From Betaproteobacteria bacterium (GTDB lineage Bacteria; Pseudomonadota; Gammaproteobacteria; Burkholderiales; SG8-41): a stretch of 64,000 nucleotides of DNA. Positions 25,977 through 34,466 of this stretch are shown here, one piece after another (position 1 is the first letter of the stretch; each line of letters opens with the position of its first letter). The position numbers and the translations under genes were made by a program. A model generated the notes under the pieces. The model was not told where the DNA came from and made no database searches. It saw nothing but the letters and a program-made list of their open reading frames with translations. The DNA is taken from NCBI GenBank assembly GCA_016192825.1, contig JACPTK010000047.1:1-64000 (forward strand), written 5' to 3'.

Positions 25977-26539
25977 AGCATCTCGATCGTCCATCCCCCG
26001 CCCTCCCTTGGCGACGGCGCGAAGCGCACGGGGCGGCAGTTGGCGACCGGCTCCGGCGGTGCTTCCAGGGCAAGCAGCCGGCACAGCACCCGGACCGTGC
26101 CCGAGTGCGCCACGACCAGCGGCGTGCCGCCCGCCGCGATCTCGCCGAGCGCCGCCCTGGTGCGGGAGACGTGCTGTTCCGCGGTCTCCGCTCCCGGCGG
26201 CGTCACGCCGCGCACGCGCAGGGCGCGCGGCTTGCCTTCGAGCTCGCCCCAGTTCCTTTCCGCCAGACCGGGCAGGACCACCCGAGGAAGCATCAGCGCC
26301 TCGGCGACGACCGTCGCGGTGTCGCGCGCGCGAAGCTGGGCACTCGACACGACGAGCGTGATCCCCAGCGGCCGCACCAGCTCGACCGCGGCCCGCGCCT
26401 GGGAACGGCCTGTGTCATTCAGCGCGACGTCGGTCGATCCCGCAATCGTCTGGAGCCGGTTGCTCTCCGTCTCCCCATGCCGCATGTAATAAAACATGCG
26501 CTCGAGCAAGGGGATCGGTGCAGATGCGTTCGCGCTCAT
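25973..26539 (-). CDS. Histidine phosphatase family protein (phosphoglycerate mutase-like)
   Basis: A 188-residue protein with the phosphohistidine motif RHGETESN (His21), LNDTGRSQARAA, SAQLRARDTA, ERNWGELEGKP and VVAHSGTVRVL, i.e. the complete branch of the cobC/gpm-like phosphatases. The start at 26539 was chosen because the longer frame reads through a family B arm. Substrate unknown. The last residues and stop codon border element E2. Confidence 0.85.
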   Translation of the reverse strand: MSANASAPIPLLERMFYYMRHGETESNRLQTIAGSTDVALNDTGRSQARAAVELVRPLGITLVVSSAQLRARDTATVVAEALMLPRVVLPGLAERNWGELEGKPRALRVRGVTPPGAETAEQHVSRTRAALGEIAAGGTPLVVAHSGTVRVLCRLLALEAPPEPVANCRPVRFAPSPREGGGWTIEML

Positions 26540-26543
26540 TGCC

Positions 26544-26684
26544 GAGTCAAAAAGCGTGATTGGTGATTGGTGATTGGTGATTGGTGATTGGACGAAAACT
26601 TCGGGTCTTCGATCACGCATTTGAACTTGAGACGTTCAACGGGTTCAGGCTAATCACTATTCACCAATCACTATTCACGCAGTT
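26544..26684. repeat. Family B inverted array
   Basis: The left arm is five GTGATTG units after AAGC, and the right arm is AATCACTATTCACCAATCAC. The spacer is ~65 bp. Confidence 0.85.
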
Positions 26685-26688
26685 GTAT

Positions 26689-27774
26689 TCAGAAGACGAC
26701 CTGGCGCTCGATGACGACGCGCGCGGGCGAAAACGCCGCGCGCCACGCCTCGAGATAACGCGCGTCGCCGAAAGCCGGCACGACGGTCTTCGCCTGGATC
26801 GAGCGCGCCAGCGCCACGTTGTCGGACAGCCGCGGGTGCACGTTCCAGCGCACGTACCGGGCACGGCCGGAATCAACGAGCCGCTGCGCGGGCGTGCCCG
26901 GAGGGTAGTAGCCGGTGAACACGATCTCGGGCCGGTCTTCACGCCCGCATGCCGCGACGAGGCCCGCCGCCTCGCCGTCGCTCGCATCGGCGCGTCCCGC
27001 GAACATCAGCCCCTCCGGTCGTGCGGCTATCGGGGGCGCTTCACGCGCGATGCGCGACAGCTCCTCCGCAACGCCGGGGCGCAAACTGTCGCAGTCGACG
27101 CTCGCCAGCCGCTCGAGGGAGGCGCGCAGGTCGGCGCCGATGCGCGGCAGCACCCCGCGGGCGCGCGCGACGTGGCCAGCCATTTCCGGCGCGCGTCCGT
27201 CCGCCGGCACCGGGAACAGCGCCGAGCCGCCTTCGAAGACGGTCGAGAGGCGGGTGATGCAATCGTCGAGGGGGGCGCCATAGTCTCCATAGGAAGCATC
27301 GAGAACCACCGTGCCTGCCGGCGGCGGCTCATCGAACGCGTATACGGGCGACTCAACACCGTAGTCGCCCGTATAAAGGAAACCATTACCCAGGTCGAAG
27401 TGCAGCCATACGCCGCCCGGCGCGTGCCCGTTGCGTCCCGTGCGCACCGTCACGCCGCAAATCTCCGCGGTCCCGTTGAGCGGAATGGCGTTGCCGTCGC
27501 CGGAGTGTCCGAGACGGGACAGCACGCTCGCGGTCGCGTGCATGGGAGGGCTGCCGACCTGCGGCGCGAGCTTGAGCGCGCCCGCGTGGTCCCGGTGGCC
27601 GTGCGACAGTATGAGCGCGTCCACCCGCCCCACGCCCCCAACGTCGGGCCACTGGCCCGGATTGGGCCCGTAGCCGAGATCGAGCAGCAGGCGCGCGTGG
27701 CCGGTCTCCACCAGCAAGCAGGCCGGGCCTTTCCCTCCGACACCCGAGATGGCGGTCAAGCGTGCCATGGCCAT
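26689..27774 (-). CDS. Metallo-beta-lactamase fold hydrolase (beta-CASP/exonuclease-like)
   Basis: A 361-residue MBL protein with the metal motif H58-G-H60-R-D62-H63 and a later FLYTGDYGVES. The second half has VFTGYYPPGTPAQRLVDSG and a terminal VVPAFGDARYLEAW, resembling the beta-CASP RNA/DNA exonuclease layout. A DNA-ligase-associated exonuclease role is possible, but no ligase is next to it. Confidence 0.8.
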   Translation of the reverse strand: MAMARLTAISGVGGKGPACLLVETGHARLLLDLGYGPNPGQWPDVGGVGRVDALILSHGHRDHAGALKLAPQVGSPPMHATASVLSRLGHSGDGNAIPLNGTAEICGVTVRTGRNGHAPGGVWLHFDLGNGFLYTGDYGVESPVYAFDEPPPAGTVVLDASYGDYGAPLDDCITRLSTVFEGGSALFPVPADGRAPEMAGHVARARGVLPRIGADLRASLERLASVDCDSLRPGVAEELSRIAREAPPIAARPEGLMFAGRADASDGEAAGLVAACGREDRPEIVFTGYYPPGTPAQRLVDSGRARYVRWNVHPRLSDNVALARSIQAKTVVPAFGDARYLEAWRAAFSPARVVIERQVVF

Positions 27775-27906
27775 TCGAAAAATTGTGAGTGATGGTGCGT
27801 GACGGGACCTGCGTGATCGCTACCGGGCGCCTGGTCAGGCGCGTGAAAGCCGGGGTCCTGCTCCTGCACGACGCTGTGATCGCGCGATCGTCACCGGTCG
27901 CCGATG

Positions 27907-28599
27907 CTAGTCGCCAGCGGGGTAAATCCGGAATTCGAGAATCGACTTGTTTCCGCGCATCGATTCCGTGAGGCGCTTGACGTTTTCCGCCTGGCGAGTG
28001 CGGATCACCATCTGGTACTGAAAGTATGACGCCTCGGCGCTATAGCGGTAGCTAAGATTGGCGATGGAGAACCCGTGCCCGCCGATGAACTGCCGGAGAT
28101 CGTCCTCGCTCATGGCTGCGTCCCTGCCAAACCGCACGTCGAGATGGGCGTAGGACTCGCTCGGCACCTTGTTCTCGATCCAGCGGAACAACGACAGGGT
28201 CAGCAGCGTGAGTCCCGTCGCGACCAACATCGGAAAGTAGAAGCCGATTCCGGCGAGGATGCCGATCGCCGCGGTGATCCAGATCGAGGCGGCGGTCGTG
28301 AGCCCGCGCACCGTCAGTCCCTCCTTGAATATCACGCCGGCGCCGAGAAAGCCGATGCCCGTCATGATGCCCTGGGCCATGCGCGTCGGGTCGAGCGCAA
28401 CCCGCCCGGCGAAAGCCTCGGGATACCATTGGCTCTGATACATCGTCACCAGCATCAGTGCGCTCGACGCGACGCAGACCAGCGTATGCGTGCGGAAGCC
28501 GGCGGGCCGGCCATGGAAGCTGCGCTCGAAGCCGATCAGCCCGCCCGCCGCGAGCGCGAGCAGCAAGTGCTCCAGGATGACGATATGTTCCGCTTCCAC
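27907..28599 (-). CDS. MgtC/SapB family membrane protein
   Basis: A 230-residue protein. The N-terminal MgtC domain has about five hydrophobic helices and the signatures GGLIGFERSFHGRPAGFRTHTLVCVASSALM and GIMTGIGFLGAGVIFKEGLTVRGLTTAASIW. A soluble C-terminal ACT-like region follows (about 150-230). Family members modulate Mg2+ stress or P-type ATPases. GTG 28599 is used as the start; an alternative TTG at 28641 is possible, and neither has a clear ribosome site. Confidence 0.85.
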   Translation of the reverse strand: MEAEHIVILEHLLLALAAGGLIGFERSFHGRPAGFRTHTLVCVASSALMLVTMYQSQWYPEAFAGRVALDPTRMAQGIMTGIGFLGAGVIFKEGLTVRGLTTAASIWITAAIGILAGIGFYFPMLVATGLTLLTLSLFRWIENKVPSESYAHLDVRFGRDAAMSEDDLRQFIGGHGFSIANLSYRYSAEASYFQYQMVIRTRQAENVKRLTESMRGNKSILEFRIYPAGD

Positions 28600-28738
28600 C
28601 GCAGATCGATGTTGAATGTCCGCCCGAAAGCAGTGTAACAAAACGGAAACGTGGCAGATACGGACGGAGGGAACCTCCTCGGAACGGCGCGCGGGCCGGC
28701 TCGTTCACGGCAGGGGCAAGCCCGCCGGTTAGGGAAAG

Positions 28739-28815
28739 TGGTCAGGGTGGTGGGATTCGAACCCACGACCTCGTGCGCCCAAGGCACGCGCGCTACCAAG
28801 CTGCGCCACACCCTG
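28739..28815 (-). tRNA. tRNA-Pro(UGG)
   Basis: A 77-nt cloverleaf including the encoded CCA. Acceptor CAGGGTG/CACCCTG, anticodon loop CTTGGGC (anticodon TGG), T-loop GTTCGAATC. Confidence 0.95.
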
Positions 28816-28847
28816 AATGAATTCGGGGACAAGCCCCCGAATTCATT
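28816..28847. other. Strong hairpin adjoining tRNA-Pro
   Basis: AATGAATTCGGGG pairs perfectly with CCCCGAATTCATT across a short loop, immediately 5' of tRNA-Pro. It could be a processing or terminator structure. Confidence 0.5.
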
Positions 28848-28990
28848 AATCGATCAATCAAGCGATTGTACAGTAGACAGGATGTCCCGGAGGGCCGGCG
28901 CGTTTCGCGTCATAGGCCCGCCCCATGCCCTCGGGCTGGATCGTGCCGTTGGCGCACGCGTCTCGCCTGTCTTCATTCCGGTTCATTATT

Positions 28991-29028
28991 AAGATTTTGT
29001 GCGGGGCAGGAACCCCGCACGAAATCTT
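28991..29028 (-). terminator. Stem-loop downstream of tRNA-Lys
   Basis: AAGATTTTGTGCGGGG pairs with CCCCGCACGAAATCTT. It lies directly 3' of tRNA-Lys on the minus strand. Confidence 0.65.
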
Positions 29029-29103
29029 GGTAGGCGGCCGGGGACTCGAACCCCGAACCAACGGATTAAGAGTCCGCTGCTCTACCAGTTGAGCTAGCCG
29101 CCC
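29028..29103 (-). tRNA. tRNA-Lys(CUU)
   Basis: A 76-nt cloverleaf with CCA. Acceptor GGGCGGC/GCCGCCT (the first pair is G-U), anticodon loop CTCTTAA (CTT), T-loop GTTCGAGTC. Confidence 0.95.
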
Positions 29104-29278
29104 ACACCGATTTCAAGTCCCGCAGCAATCAAGGGGCCGTATTGTCCGTCGGTACGCGCGCCAGCGTCAACCATGATTCGCCCCGTCGCCAACTGCGTGA
29201 TTGGCGGTCCCCGTTCTCCCGCATTTCGATACCAGCGTTCCTGTAAAATGCGCGCTTTCGCGATCCGGCCATCTGACG

Positions 29279-30490
29279 ATGTCATCCTCCAACTGGCGCA
29301 CGCCGTTCGTCATCCTGCTCTGCGGCGGCATCATACTCACGCTGTCGCTCGGCACGCGGCATACCTTCGGACTGTACCTCCAGCCGATGACCTTCGATCT
29401 CGGGTGGAGCCGCCAGACGTTCGCCATCGCGCTCGCGATCCAGAACCTGGTCTACGGGCTGGCGACGCCGTTCGCCGGCATGATTGCCGACCGTTACGGC
29501 GCCACCCGGGCGCTGATCGGCGGCACCCTGCTCTACGCGCTGGGCATCGTGCTGATGGCCTTCTCCACCACCGGCTGGGAATTCAGCCTCAGCGCGGGAC
29601 TGCTGGTCGGCATCGGACTCTCGTGCAGTGGTTTCAGCACCGTGTTCGGCGTGGTGGGGCGCGCTTTCCCGCCGGAGAAGCGCACCCTCGCGCTCGGCAT
29701 CGCCGCTTCCGCCGGCTCGTTCGGACAGTTTTTGATGCTGCCCTACGGGCAGGCGCTGATGAACCACTTCGGCTGGCACAACGCGCTGCTGATTTGCGCC
29801 GTGACGTTGATGCTGATCCTGCCGCTCTCGACCTCTCTGGCCGAGGACCGGAAGGCGCTCGCCCTGGCTGGCGGAAAACAGTCCATCCCCGAAGCGCTGC
29901 GCGAGGCGTTCGGCCACAGCGGCTACCTGCTGCTGTGCTCGGGCTATTTCGTGTGCGGCTTCCAGCTCATGTTCATCTCGGTGCACTTCCCCGCCTATCT
30001 CATCGACCAGCGCATGACGCCGGAGTCCGGCATGATGGCGCTGGCGCTGATCGGGCTGTTCAATATCTTCGGCACCTATTTCTGGGGCTGGCTCGGGCAG
30101 CATTACACCAAGAAGTACGTACTCTCGGTGCTGTATTTCACGCGCGCGGTGACCTTCGCAATCTTCCTCTCCATGCCGTTGACGCCGCTGTCAGTGTACC
30201 TTTTCAGCTCCGCCATCGGGTTTCTGTGGCTCGGAACCGTGCCGGTGACGAGCGGCCTGATCGCTCAGGTCTTCGGCGTGAAATATCTCGCCACGCTTAC
30301 CGGCATCGCCTTCCTGTTCCACCAGGTCGGCAGTTTTTTCGGGGTCTGGATCGCCGGCTACCTGTTCGACGCCACCGGCTCCTACCGCCTGATGTGGCTG
30401 CTCACCATCGCGCTCGGCGTGCTGGCGGGACTCATCAACCTGCCGATCAACGACAGCCAGATCGTCAGACCGGCAATGCGGCCTGCCTGA
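29279..30490 (+). CDS. MFS transporter (monocarboxylate/oxalate-formate antiporter-like)
   Basis: A 403-residue, 12-helix MFS protein. TFGLYLQPMTFDLGWSRQTFAIALAIQNLVYG and GMIADRYGATRALIGG resemble the monocarboxylate porter/oxalate-formate antiporter group. ATG 29279 is the start with the natural N-terminus. It converges on the LysR regulator. Substrate unknown, probably an organic acid. Confidence 0.85.
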   Translation: MSSSNWRTPFVILLCGGIILTLSLGTRHTFGLYLQPMTFDLGWSRQTFAIALAIQNLVYGLATPFAGMIADRYGATRALIGGTLLYALGIVLMAFSTTGWEFSLSAGLLVGIGLSCSGFSTVFGVVGRAFPPEKRTLALGIAASAGSFGQFLMLPYGQALMNHFGWHNALLICAVTLMLILPLSTSLAEDRKALALAGGKQSIPEALREAFGHSGYLLLCSGYFVCGFQLMFISVHFPAYLIDQRMTPESGMMALALIGLFNIFGTYFWGWLGQHYTKKYVLSVLYFTRAVTFAIFLSMPLTPLSVYLFSSAIGFLWLGTVPVTSGLIAQVFGVKYLATLTGIAFLFHQVGSFFGVWIAGYLFDATGSYRLMWLLTIALGVLAGLINLPINDSQIVRPAMRPA

Positions 30491-30544
30491 CACCGAAAAA
30501 CGCGGATCGCGGGTCGCGGCTCGCGGTTGGTGCAACCGCTTGAC

Positions 30545-30632
30545 CCTTGTTCCTCTCCCCGACGGGGAGAAGAGACGGTTGGGCGCGACTAGAATCGAGT
30601 CACGATCCGCGAGTCACGAGTCACGCTTCATC
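30545..30632. repeat. Short palindromic repeat plus family B arm
   Basis: CCTCTCCCCGACGGGGAGAAGAG is a family C-like hairpin at 30549-30571. GAGTCACGATCCGCGAGTCACGAGTCACG at 30597-30625 is a family B type arm that overlaps the 3' end of the LysR gene. Confidence 0.55.
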
Positions 30633-31586
30633 AGATTCTCTGGCCGCTTCGCCCATCAGCCAGTCGCGGAACGCCGCGACCGCCGGGCGCGCGGCGGCCT
30701 CTTCGCTGCAAACCAGGTAATACGCGGAGGCGAGCGGGACGCGCAGGGCGAAAGGGGTCACCAGCCGCGCGGCGTGCAGGTCCGTCTCCGCGAGCACCGG
30801 CATCGTGGCCACGACGCCGTAGCCTTCGACCGCGGCCTCGAACGCCAGCACGGCGTGGCTGAAATGCGGTCCCCGCCGCAGGTCCACGCCTTCCACGCCC
30901 GCGGCCTTGAGCCACACGTCCCAGAAAGACACCCCGTCGTAGAGCTCCCCGGTATCGTCGTGCAGCAGCAAGTGGTGCTTGAGGTCCGCGGGCCTGAGCA
31001 GCGGGTGCTGAGGATGTGTCACGAGGCGCGGGCTGCAGATCGGCGTGATCGACAGCGCGATCAGTTTGTCCACCCGGAAGCCCGGATAGTCGCCGCGGCC
31101 GTACAGGATCGCCACGTCGGAATCGGCGAGCCAGGCGTCCACCGTGGCGCGCTCGGCCGCCGCGCCTTTCCGGGCGCCCGCGGAGGACTGCCGCAGCCGC
31201 GCGGAGATGCGCACGTCGACATCGGGGTGCGAATCGAGGAAGCGGTGCAGCCGCGGCATCAACCATCGCGCGGCGAACGACGGCGCTACGCTCACCATGA
31301 GCGTGCTGCCACTCTTGTGCGCGCGCAGCCGCTCCACCGCCTGCGCGAGACTGTCGAAACCCTCGCGCAGCTTGGGCAGGCAGGCGCGCGCGGCCTCGGT
31401 CAGTTCCAGGGCACGGTTGCGGCGGCGGAAGACCTGTACGCCCAGGTAATCCTCGAGCGCCTTGATCTGGTGGCTCACCGCGGCCGGCGTCACGTTCAGC
31501 TCGGCCGCCGCCTTCTTGACGCTCAGATGGCGCGCGGTCGCTTCGAAGGCTTTCAGGGCGTTCAGGGGCGGGAGGCGGGTGGCCAA
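30621..31586 (-). CDS. LysR-type transcriptional regulator, GcvA-like
   Basis: A 321-residue LTTR. The winged HTH is at residues ~8-65 (PPLNALKAFEATARHLSVKKAAAELNVTPAAVSHQIKALEDYLGVQVFRR), followed by the effector domain (SVAPSFAARWLMPRLHRFLDSHPDVDVRI). The pattern is that of the GcvA subgroup. The start appears to be TTG 31586. An exact inverted repeat lies just upstream, suggesting autoregulation. The target is unknown; the convergent MFS gene is a candidate. Confidence 0.85.
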   Translation of the reverse strand: MATRLPPLNALKAFEATARHLSVKKAAAELNVTPAAVSHQIKALEDYLGVQVFRRRNRALELTEAARACLPKLREGFDSLAQAVERLRAHKSGSTLMVSVAPSFAARWLMPRLHRFLDSHPDVDVRISARLRQSSAGARKGAAAERATVDAWLADSDVAILYGRGDYPGFRVDKLIALSITPICSPRLVTHPQHPLLRPADLKHHLLLHDDTGELYDGVSFWDVWLKAAGVEGVDLRRGPHFSHAVLAFEAAVEGYGVVATMPVLAETDLHAARLVTPFALRVPLASAYYLVCSEEAAARPAVAAFRDWLMGEAARESDEA

Positions 31587-31599
31587 GGGCTTATTCGCA

Positions 31600-31612
31600 T
31601 TAGATTATCTAA
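31600..31612. promoter_or_regulatory. Possible LysR operator (T-N11-A palindrome)
   Basis: TTAGATTATCTAA is a perfect 13-bp inverted repeat of the LTTR box type. It lies 14 bp upstream of the regulator start in a strongly AT-rich region (31587-31700). Confidence 0.4.
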
Positions 31613-31756
31613 ATAATATCGTCATTATATATCATCTATTGCGCCGCAACATTACCGCCCTCATCAGGTCTATACTTACGTGCAAAGTCATTGGGATAGA
31701 TGACGAAGCTGTTACAGGAACCAGGTTTTGTTCCTGTTTTTGAAAGGGACTCTGAA

Positions 31757-31954
31757 ATGAGAAAATCTAATGAAAGCGTATTCAATTCAGGCATTTACGC
31801 CCGAATTCTCCAAGTGCAGATGAGCGAAGCCGACCGCCAGAGCGCGATCGCGGCGCTGCATCAGGCGACGAGGCTCGTCGAGGCGATCATCTGGGTGAAG
31901 GAAAGGTTCGCCAGCATCGGGCACGTTTTCATGAAGCCCAGCCTGAAGCACTGA
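31757..31954 (+). CDS. Small protein of unknown function (65 aa)
   Basis: The start ATG 31757 follows AAAGGGA at good spacing. The protein is mostly helical (SEADRQSAIAALHQATRLVEAIIWVKERF), soluble and basic at the end. It is followed by two terminators, which supports a real transcript. It is not recognised. Confidence 0.5.
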   Translation: MRKSNESVFNSGIYARILQVQMSEADRQSAIAALHQATRLVEAIIWVKERFASIGHVFMKPSLKH

Positions 31955-31997
31955 GAGATTCGACGTCTTAGACCGGGGATCCCTCCTCCCCCCGGTC

Positions 31998-32052
31998 AAA
32001 GGCTGCGCAAAGCAGCCTTTTCAACGCGGCGGCAACCCCGCCGCGTTTTTTT
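31998..32052 (+). terminator. Tandem rho-independent terminators
   Basis: First hairpin AAAGGCTGC-GCAAA-GCAGCCTTTT (31998-32021). Second hairpin AACGCGGCGG-CAACC-CCGCCGCG followed by seven T (to 32052). From here to the bactofilin start (about 270 bp) no gene or repeat is seen. Confidence 0.9.
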
Positions 32053-32323
32053 GTACGCGCGCCGGCATCGGCGTGGATTGCGATGCGGCGCGCGTCGTCG
32101 CTGTCCGGCTACAGCGCGAGCGGCACCTAATCAACCCGTTAAAATTTTCACCCGCGCAGGCGTCGCTTGCGGGCGACGTTTTACCCCCTGCACAACGGGA
32201 GCCGGCGTTCTCCGCATGCCAGCTGCAAAGCGAATCCGTTGATTGCCCGGCACAATTTTGTCGGTGGCACGGGCCTTGCTGCGGCTTCAACGATTTATCC
32301 GTTCAATCTGAAGAGGAGCCGCC

Positions 32324-32878
32324 ATGTCCATGTTCAAGAGTGATGGGTTGTTCGGCAAGTTCGACGATGCAGCGCGAAAGGATCCCCGGTCACCCCTTCC
32401 CGCGCCGAGTCAGAATCCCGCGCCTGCGGCGCGGGCGCCCCAGGCAGAGCCGGCAAGGTCCGATTCCACCGCAGCACGGGGCGGCGGCGAGACCAAAGGC
32501 AGCAAGCTGATCGTCGGCCCGGACATCAAGCTCAAGGGCGTTGAAATCACCGACTGCGACACGCTGGTGGTCGAGGGCCGGGTCGAGGCGGCGATGGACA
32601 GCCGGGTGATCCAGATCGCCCAGCAGGGCGTGTTCTGCGGCACCGTCGGGATCGACGTCGCGGAAATCCACGGCCGCTTCGAGGGCGAGCTCACCGCGCG
32701 CAAGCAGCTGGTCATCCACACCACGGGCAAGGTGTCGGGGAAAATTCGTTACGGCAAGCTCACGATCGAGGAAGGCGGCGAGCTGTCCGGGGAAGTCGGC
32801 ACCTTGGGCTCCGCCGAACCGGCTGCGCGCAGGGAGCAGCGGCCACTCGCAGTGAAGCCGCTGGCCGGATTGCCCTGA
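32324..32878 (+). CDS. Bactofilin (polymer-forming cytoskeletal protein)
   Basis: A 184-residue protein. A disordered Pro/Ala-rich N-terminal tail (1-55) precedes the bactofilin beta-helix (about 60-155), seen as repeated hydrophobic short strands: LIVGPDIKLKGVEI, CDTLVVEGRVEA, IHGRFEGELTARKQLVIHTTGKVSGKIRYGKLTIEEGGELSGEV. Bactofilins polymerise without nucleotide and scaffold envelope or chromosome-segregation processes. AGGAG precedes the start. No peptidase partner is adjacent. Confidence 0.9.
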   Translation: MSMFKSDGLFGKFDDAARKDPRSPLPAPSQNPAPAARAPQAEPARSDSTAARGGGETKGSKLIVGPDIKLKGVEITDCDTLVVEGRVEAAMDSRVIQIAQQGVFCGTVGIDVAEIHGRFEGELTARKQLVIHTTGKVSGKIRYGKLTIEEGGELSGEVGTLGSAEPAARREQRPLAVKPLAGLP

Positions 32879-32879
32879 T

Positions 32880-33008
32880 CGCCAGAGGCGTGACTGGCGA
32901 AGCGTTCGACCTGGCTCGGAAAGCTGTATCGAGCAGCGCGCGACACGCCTGCGCCTGCACGAGCGCCGGCGCGAATGCCAGGATCAGCGCGGCCAGACAT
33001 CTCAGCAT
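32880..33008 (-). pseudogene. Signal-peptide-bearing gene remnant
   Basis: On the minus strand, ATG 33008 opens MLRCLAALILAFAPALVQAQACR, a convincing signal peptide. The frame then decays into low-complexity sequence and runs antisense into the bactofilin gene. It is probably the 5' stub of a lost secreted-protein gene. Confidence 0.3.
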
Positions 33009-33032
33009 TTCAGCGAAGCCTCTTTGAATTCG

Positions 33033-33188
33033 TGACATGATGGACCGTGACGTGGTACTGCGTGACATGATAAAGCGTGACGTGATACAGCGTGGTCAGC
33101 AACCGTAATACCTAACCGCGCCTCTTCAGGTCACGCAGCGCCATGTCACGAATCATCATGTCACGCCGTACCATGTCACGTTTCATCA
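33033..33188. repeat. Family A inverted array
   Basis: Left arm 33033-33095 (GTGACATGATGGACC type units) and right arm 33127-33185 (CATGTCACGAATCAT type units). The right arm ends at the stop of the gene at 33186. Confidence 0.85.
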
Positions 33189-33776
33189 ACGGTCAGCGGG
33201 CACGTTGTTGAATTCGGCCAGCATCAGGTCGTGGAGCGCGCGGGGCATGCCGGGCACGCCGTCCTGAAGCGCCTGCAGCAATTGCTCCCGCTGCGCCTGC
33301 GGCAGTCTTGCGTACTCGGCGCGGGCCTCGGCGGCGATCTGCCTCATGTCCGAGTCGGACAGGCGGGAAAGCTGCCGGTGGGCGTCGCGCATCGCGACCG
33401 CCTGGGCGGTGAATTCGGCGATGATCGTGGAGCGATGCGCCGCGTTATTCGGATCGGCGAGAATCCGCGCCAGGCTGGCGTGCAGCTCCTCGCGCTGCCG
33501 CGCGGATAGGTGAACGAAGCTCTCGTCGATCAACGCCCTCAGCCATTGACCGTCCGAAGGGGGCTGGGACACCAGGGGCGCCGGCGCTGCGCTCGGGGGT
33601 TTCGGCTTCTGCTGCGCGGAAGTGACCCCCGACTCGATGGCGCTCGACACGGTCTGGTCGCGAATCATCCGCAGCAGGAACAGCACGAACGGGTCCGCCG
33701 CCATGGCAGTGGAGGCGCACGCGGCCAGTACCAGCCCGGACGCGGCGATGCGGACAGCCAATCCCCAGCGGACCAT
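33186..33776 (-). CDS. Predicted secreted or lipoprotein of unknown function
   Basis: A 196-residue protein. The N-terminus is a signal sequence ending AACASTAMA|AD; the LAAC at residues 17-20 could also serve as a lipobox. The mature part has a Pro-rich linker and a helical, charged C-terminal domain (LSARQREELHASLARIL, LPQAQREQLLQALQDGVPGMPRALHDLML). No family was recognised. Confidence 0.6.
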   Translation of the reverse strand: MVRWGLAVRIAASGLVLAACASTAMAADPFVLFLLRMIRDQTVSSAIESGVTSAQQKPKPPSAAPAPLVSQPPSDGQWLRALIDESFVHLSARQREELHASLARILADPNNAAHRSTIIAEFTAQAVAMRDAHRQLSRLSDSDMRQIAAEARAEYARLPQAQREQLLQALQDGVPGMPRALHDLMLAEFNNVPADR

Positions 33777-33893
33777 GGGCTTTCCTCCGTCCCGGAAGAA
33801 AAACGGGCGTTTTTCCCTTATAAATATGGTTGTTCAGACATTTCTGTGGGTAAGTAGTACGCTTTCTCGCATGGTTTTCAGGGGAGACATGCG

Positions 33894-33965
33894 ATGGACA
33901 GCGTGGAGCTGTATCGGCAACTGCTTGGGCTGATGGTGCCTTGGACGGTGGAGCGAGTCGAATTG
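33894..33965 (+). pseudogene. ISL3-type transposase N-terminal fragment
   Basis: ATG 33894 opens MDSVELYRQLLGLMVPWTVERVELD, the N-terminal pattern of ISL3-family transposases. The similarity ends at about 33965 and the frame stops soon after. The rest of the IS is absent. Confidence 0.5.
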
Positions 33966-34260
33966 GACGGCTGTGGTCGCGGGTCTCGGATTCGATCAGC
34001 GTCTCGCGACACCTGAGCTTCTGGTCCTCGAAGCGATTGAGCGGCGTGATTCGGCTGGTGAACGGGGTCTTGGCCGCTCTCCAGACCGTCGTCGAGCGGT
34101 CGGGCACCTCGTTAAGCACCTGGATCAGCGCAACGCGAAACGCCTTTTGCTCGCCTGCGGTGAGCCGGACGATCGGCGTGCCCTTGAAGCCGCTCATATT
34201 GATCGCGCAGGCCGGGCCCGCTAGCGCCAATAAGACCACTGACAGTAGTATCCTGATCAT
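33966..34260 (-). pseudogene. Truncated surface-antigen-like secreted protein
   Basis: ATG 34260 follows GGAGAGG on the minus strand and opens a signal peptide (MIRILLSVVLLALAGPACAI). The sequence then has the 17-kDa-antigen-like core: TAGEQKAFRVALIQVLNEVPD, a Trp in STTVWR, RITPLNRF and the conserved C-R-E of KLRCRETLIES. The gene is cut where the IS fragment begins; the open frame continues antisense through IS DNA to 33445 as a nonsense fusion. Family placement is by pattern only. Confidence 0.5.
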
Positions 34261-34466
34261 AAGCGTTACCTCTCCTTCCCCGCCCGGCATTATCGCGCGA
34301 CCGGCGTTCGGCGTCATGGCGTCCTGCCGGGACCGCAGGAAACCTGGGCGCAGAAGGGTGGCGCCGCACTGCTGCCGATCCTGCCGCGAAGGCATCCCCA
34401 TGAACGGGGATGAAATCCGGATTACAATCTTCGCGATTACCAACCGGACATCAAGGACACACGACC

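Noticed and set aside
33445-34443. 332-codon minus-strand frame as a single protein
   Set aside because: It joins a truncated secreted protein to antisense IS DNA and then to the antisense of another gene; kept only as a pseudogene call.
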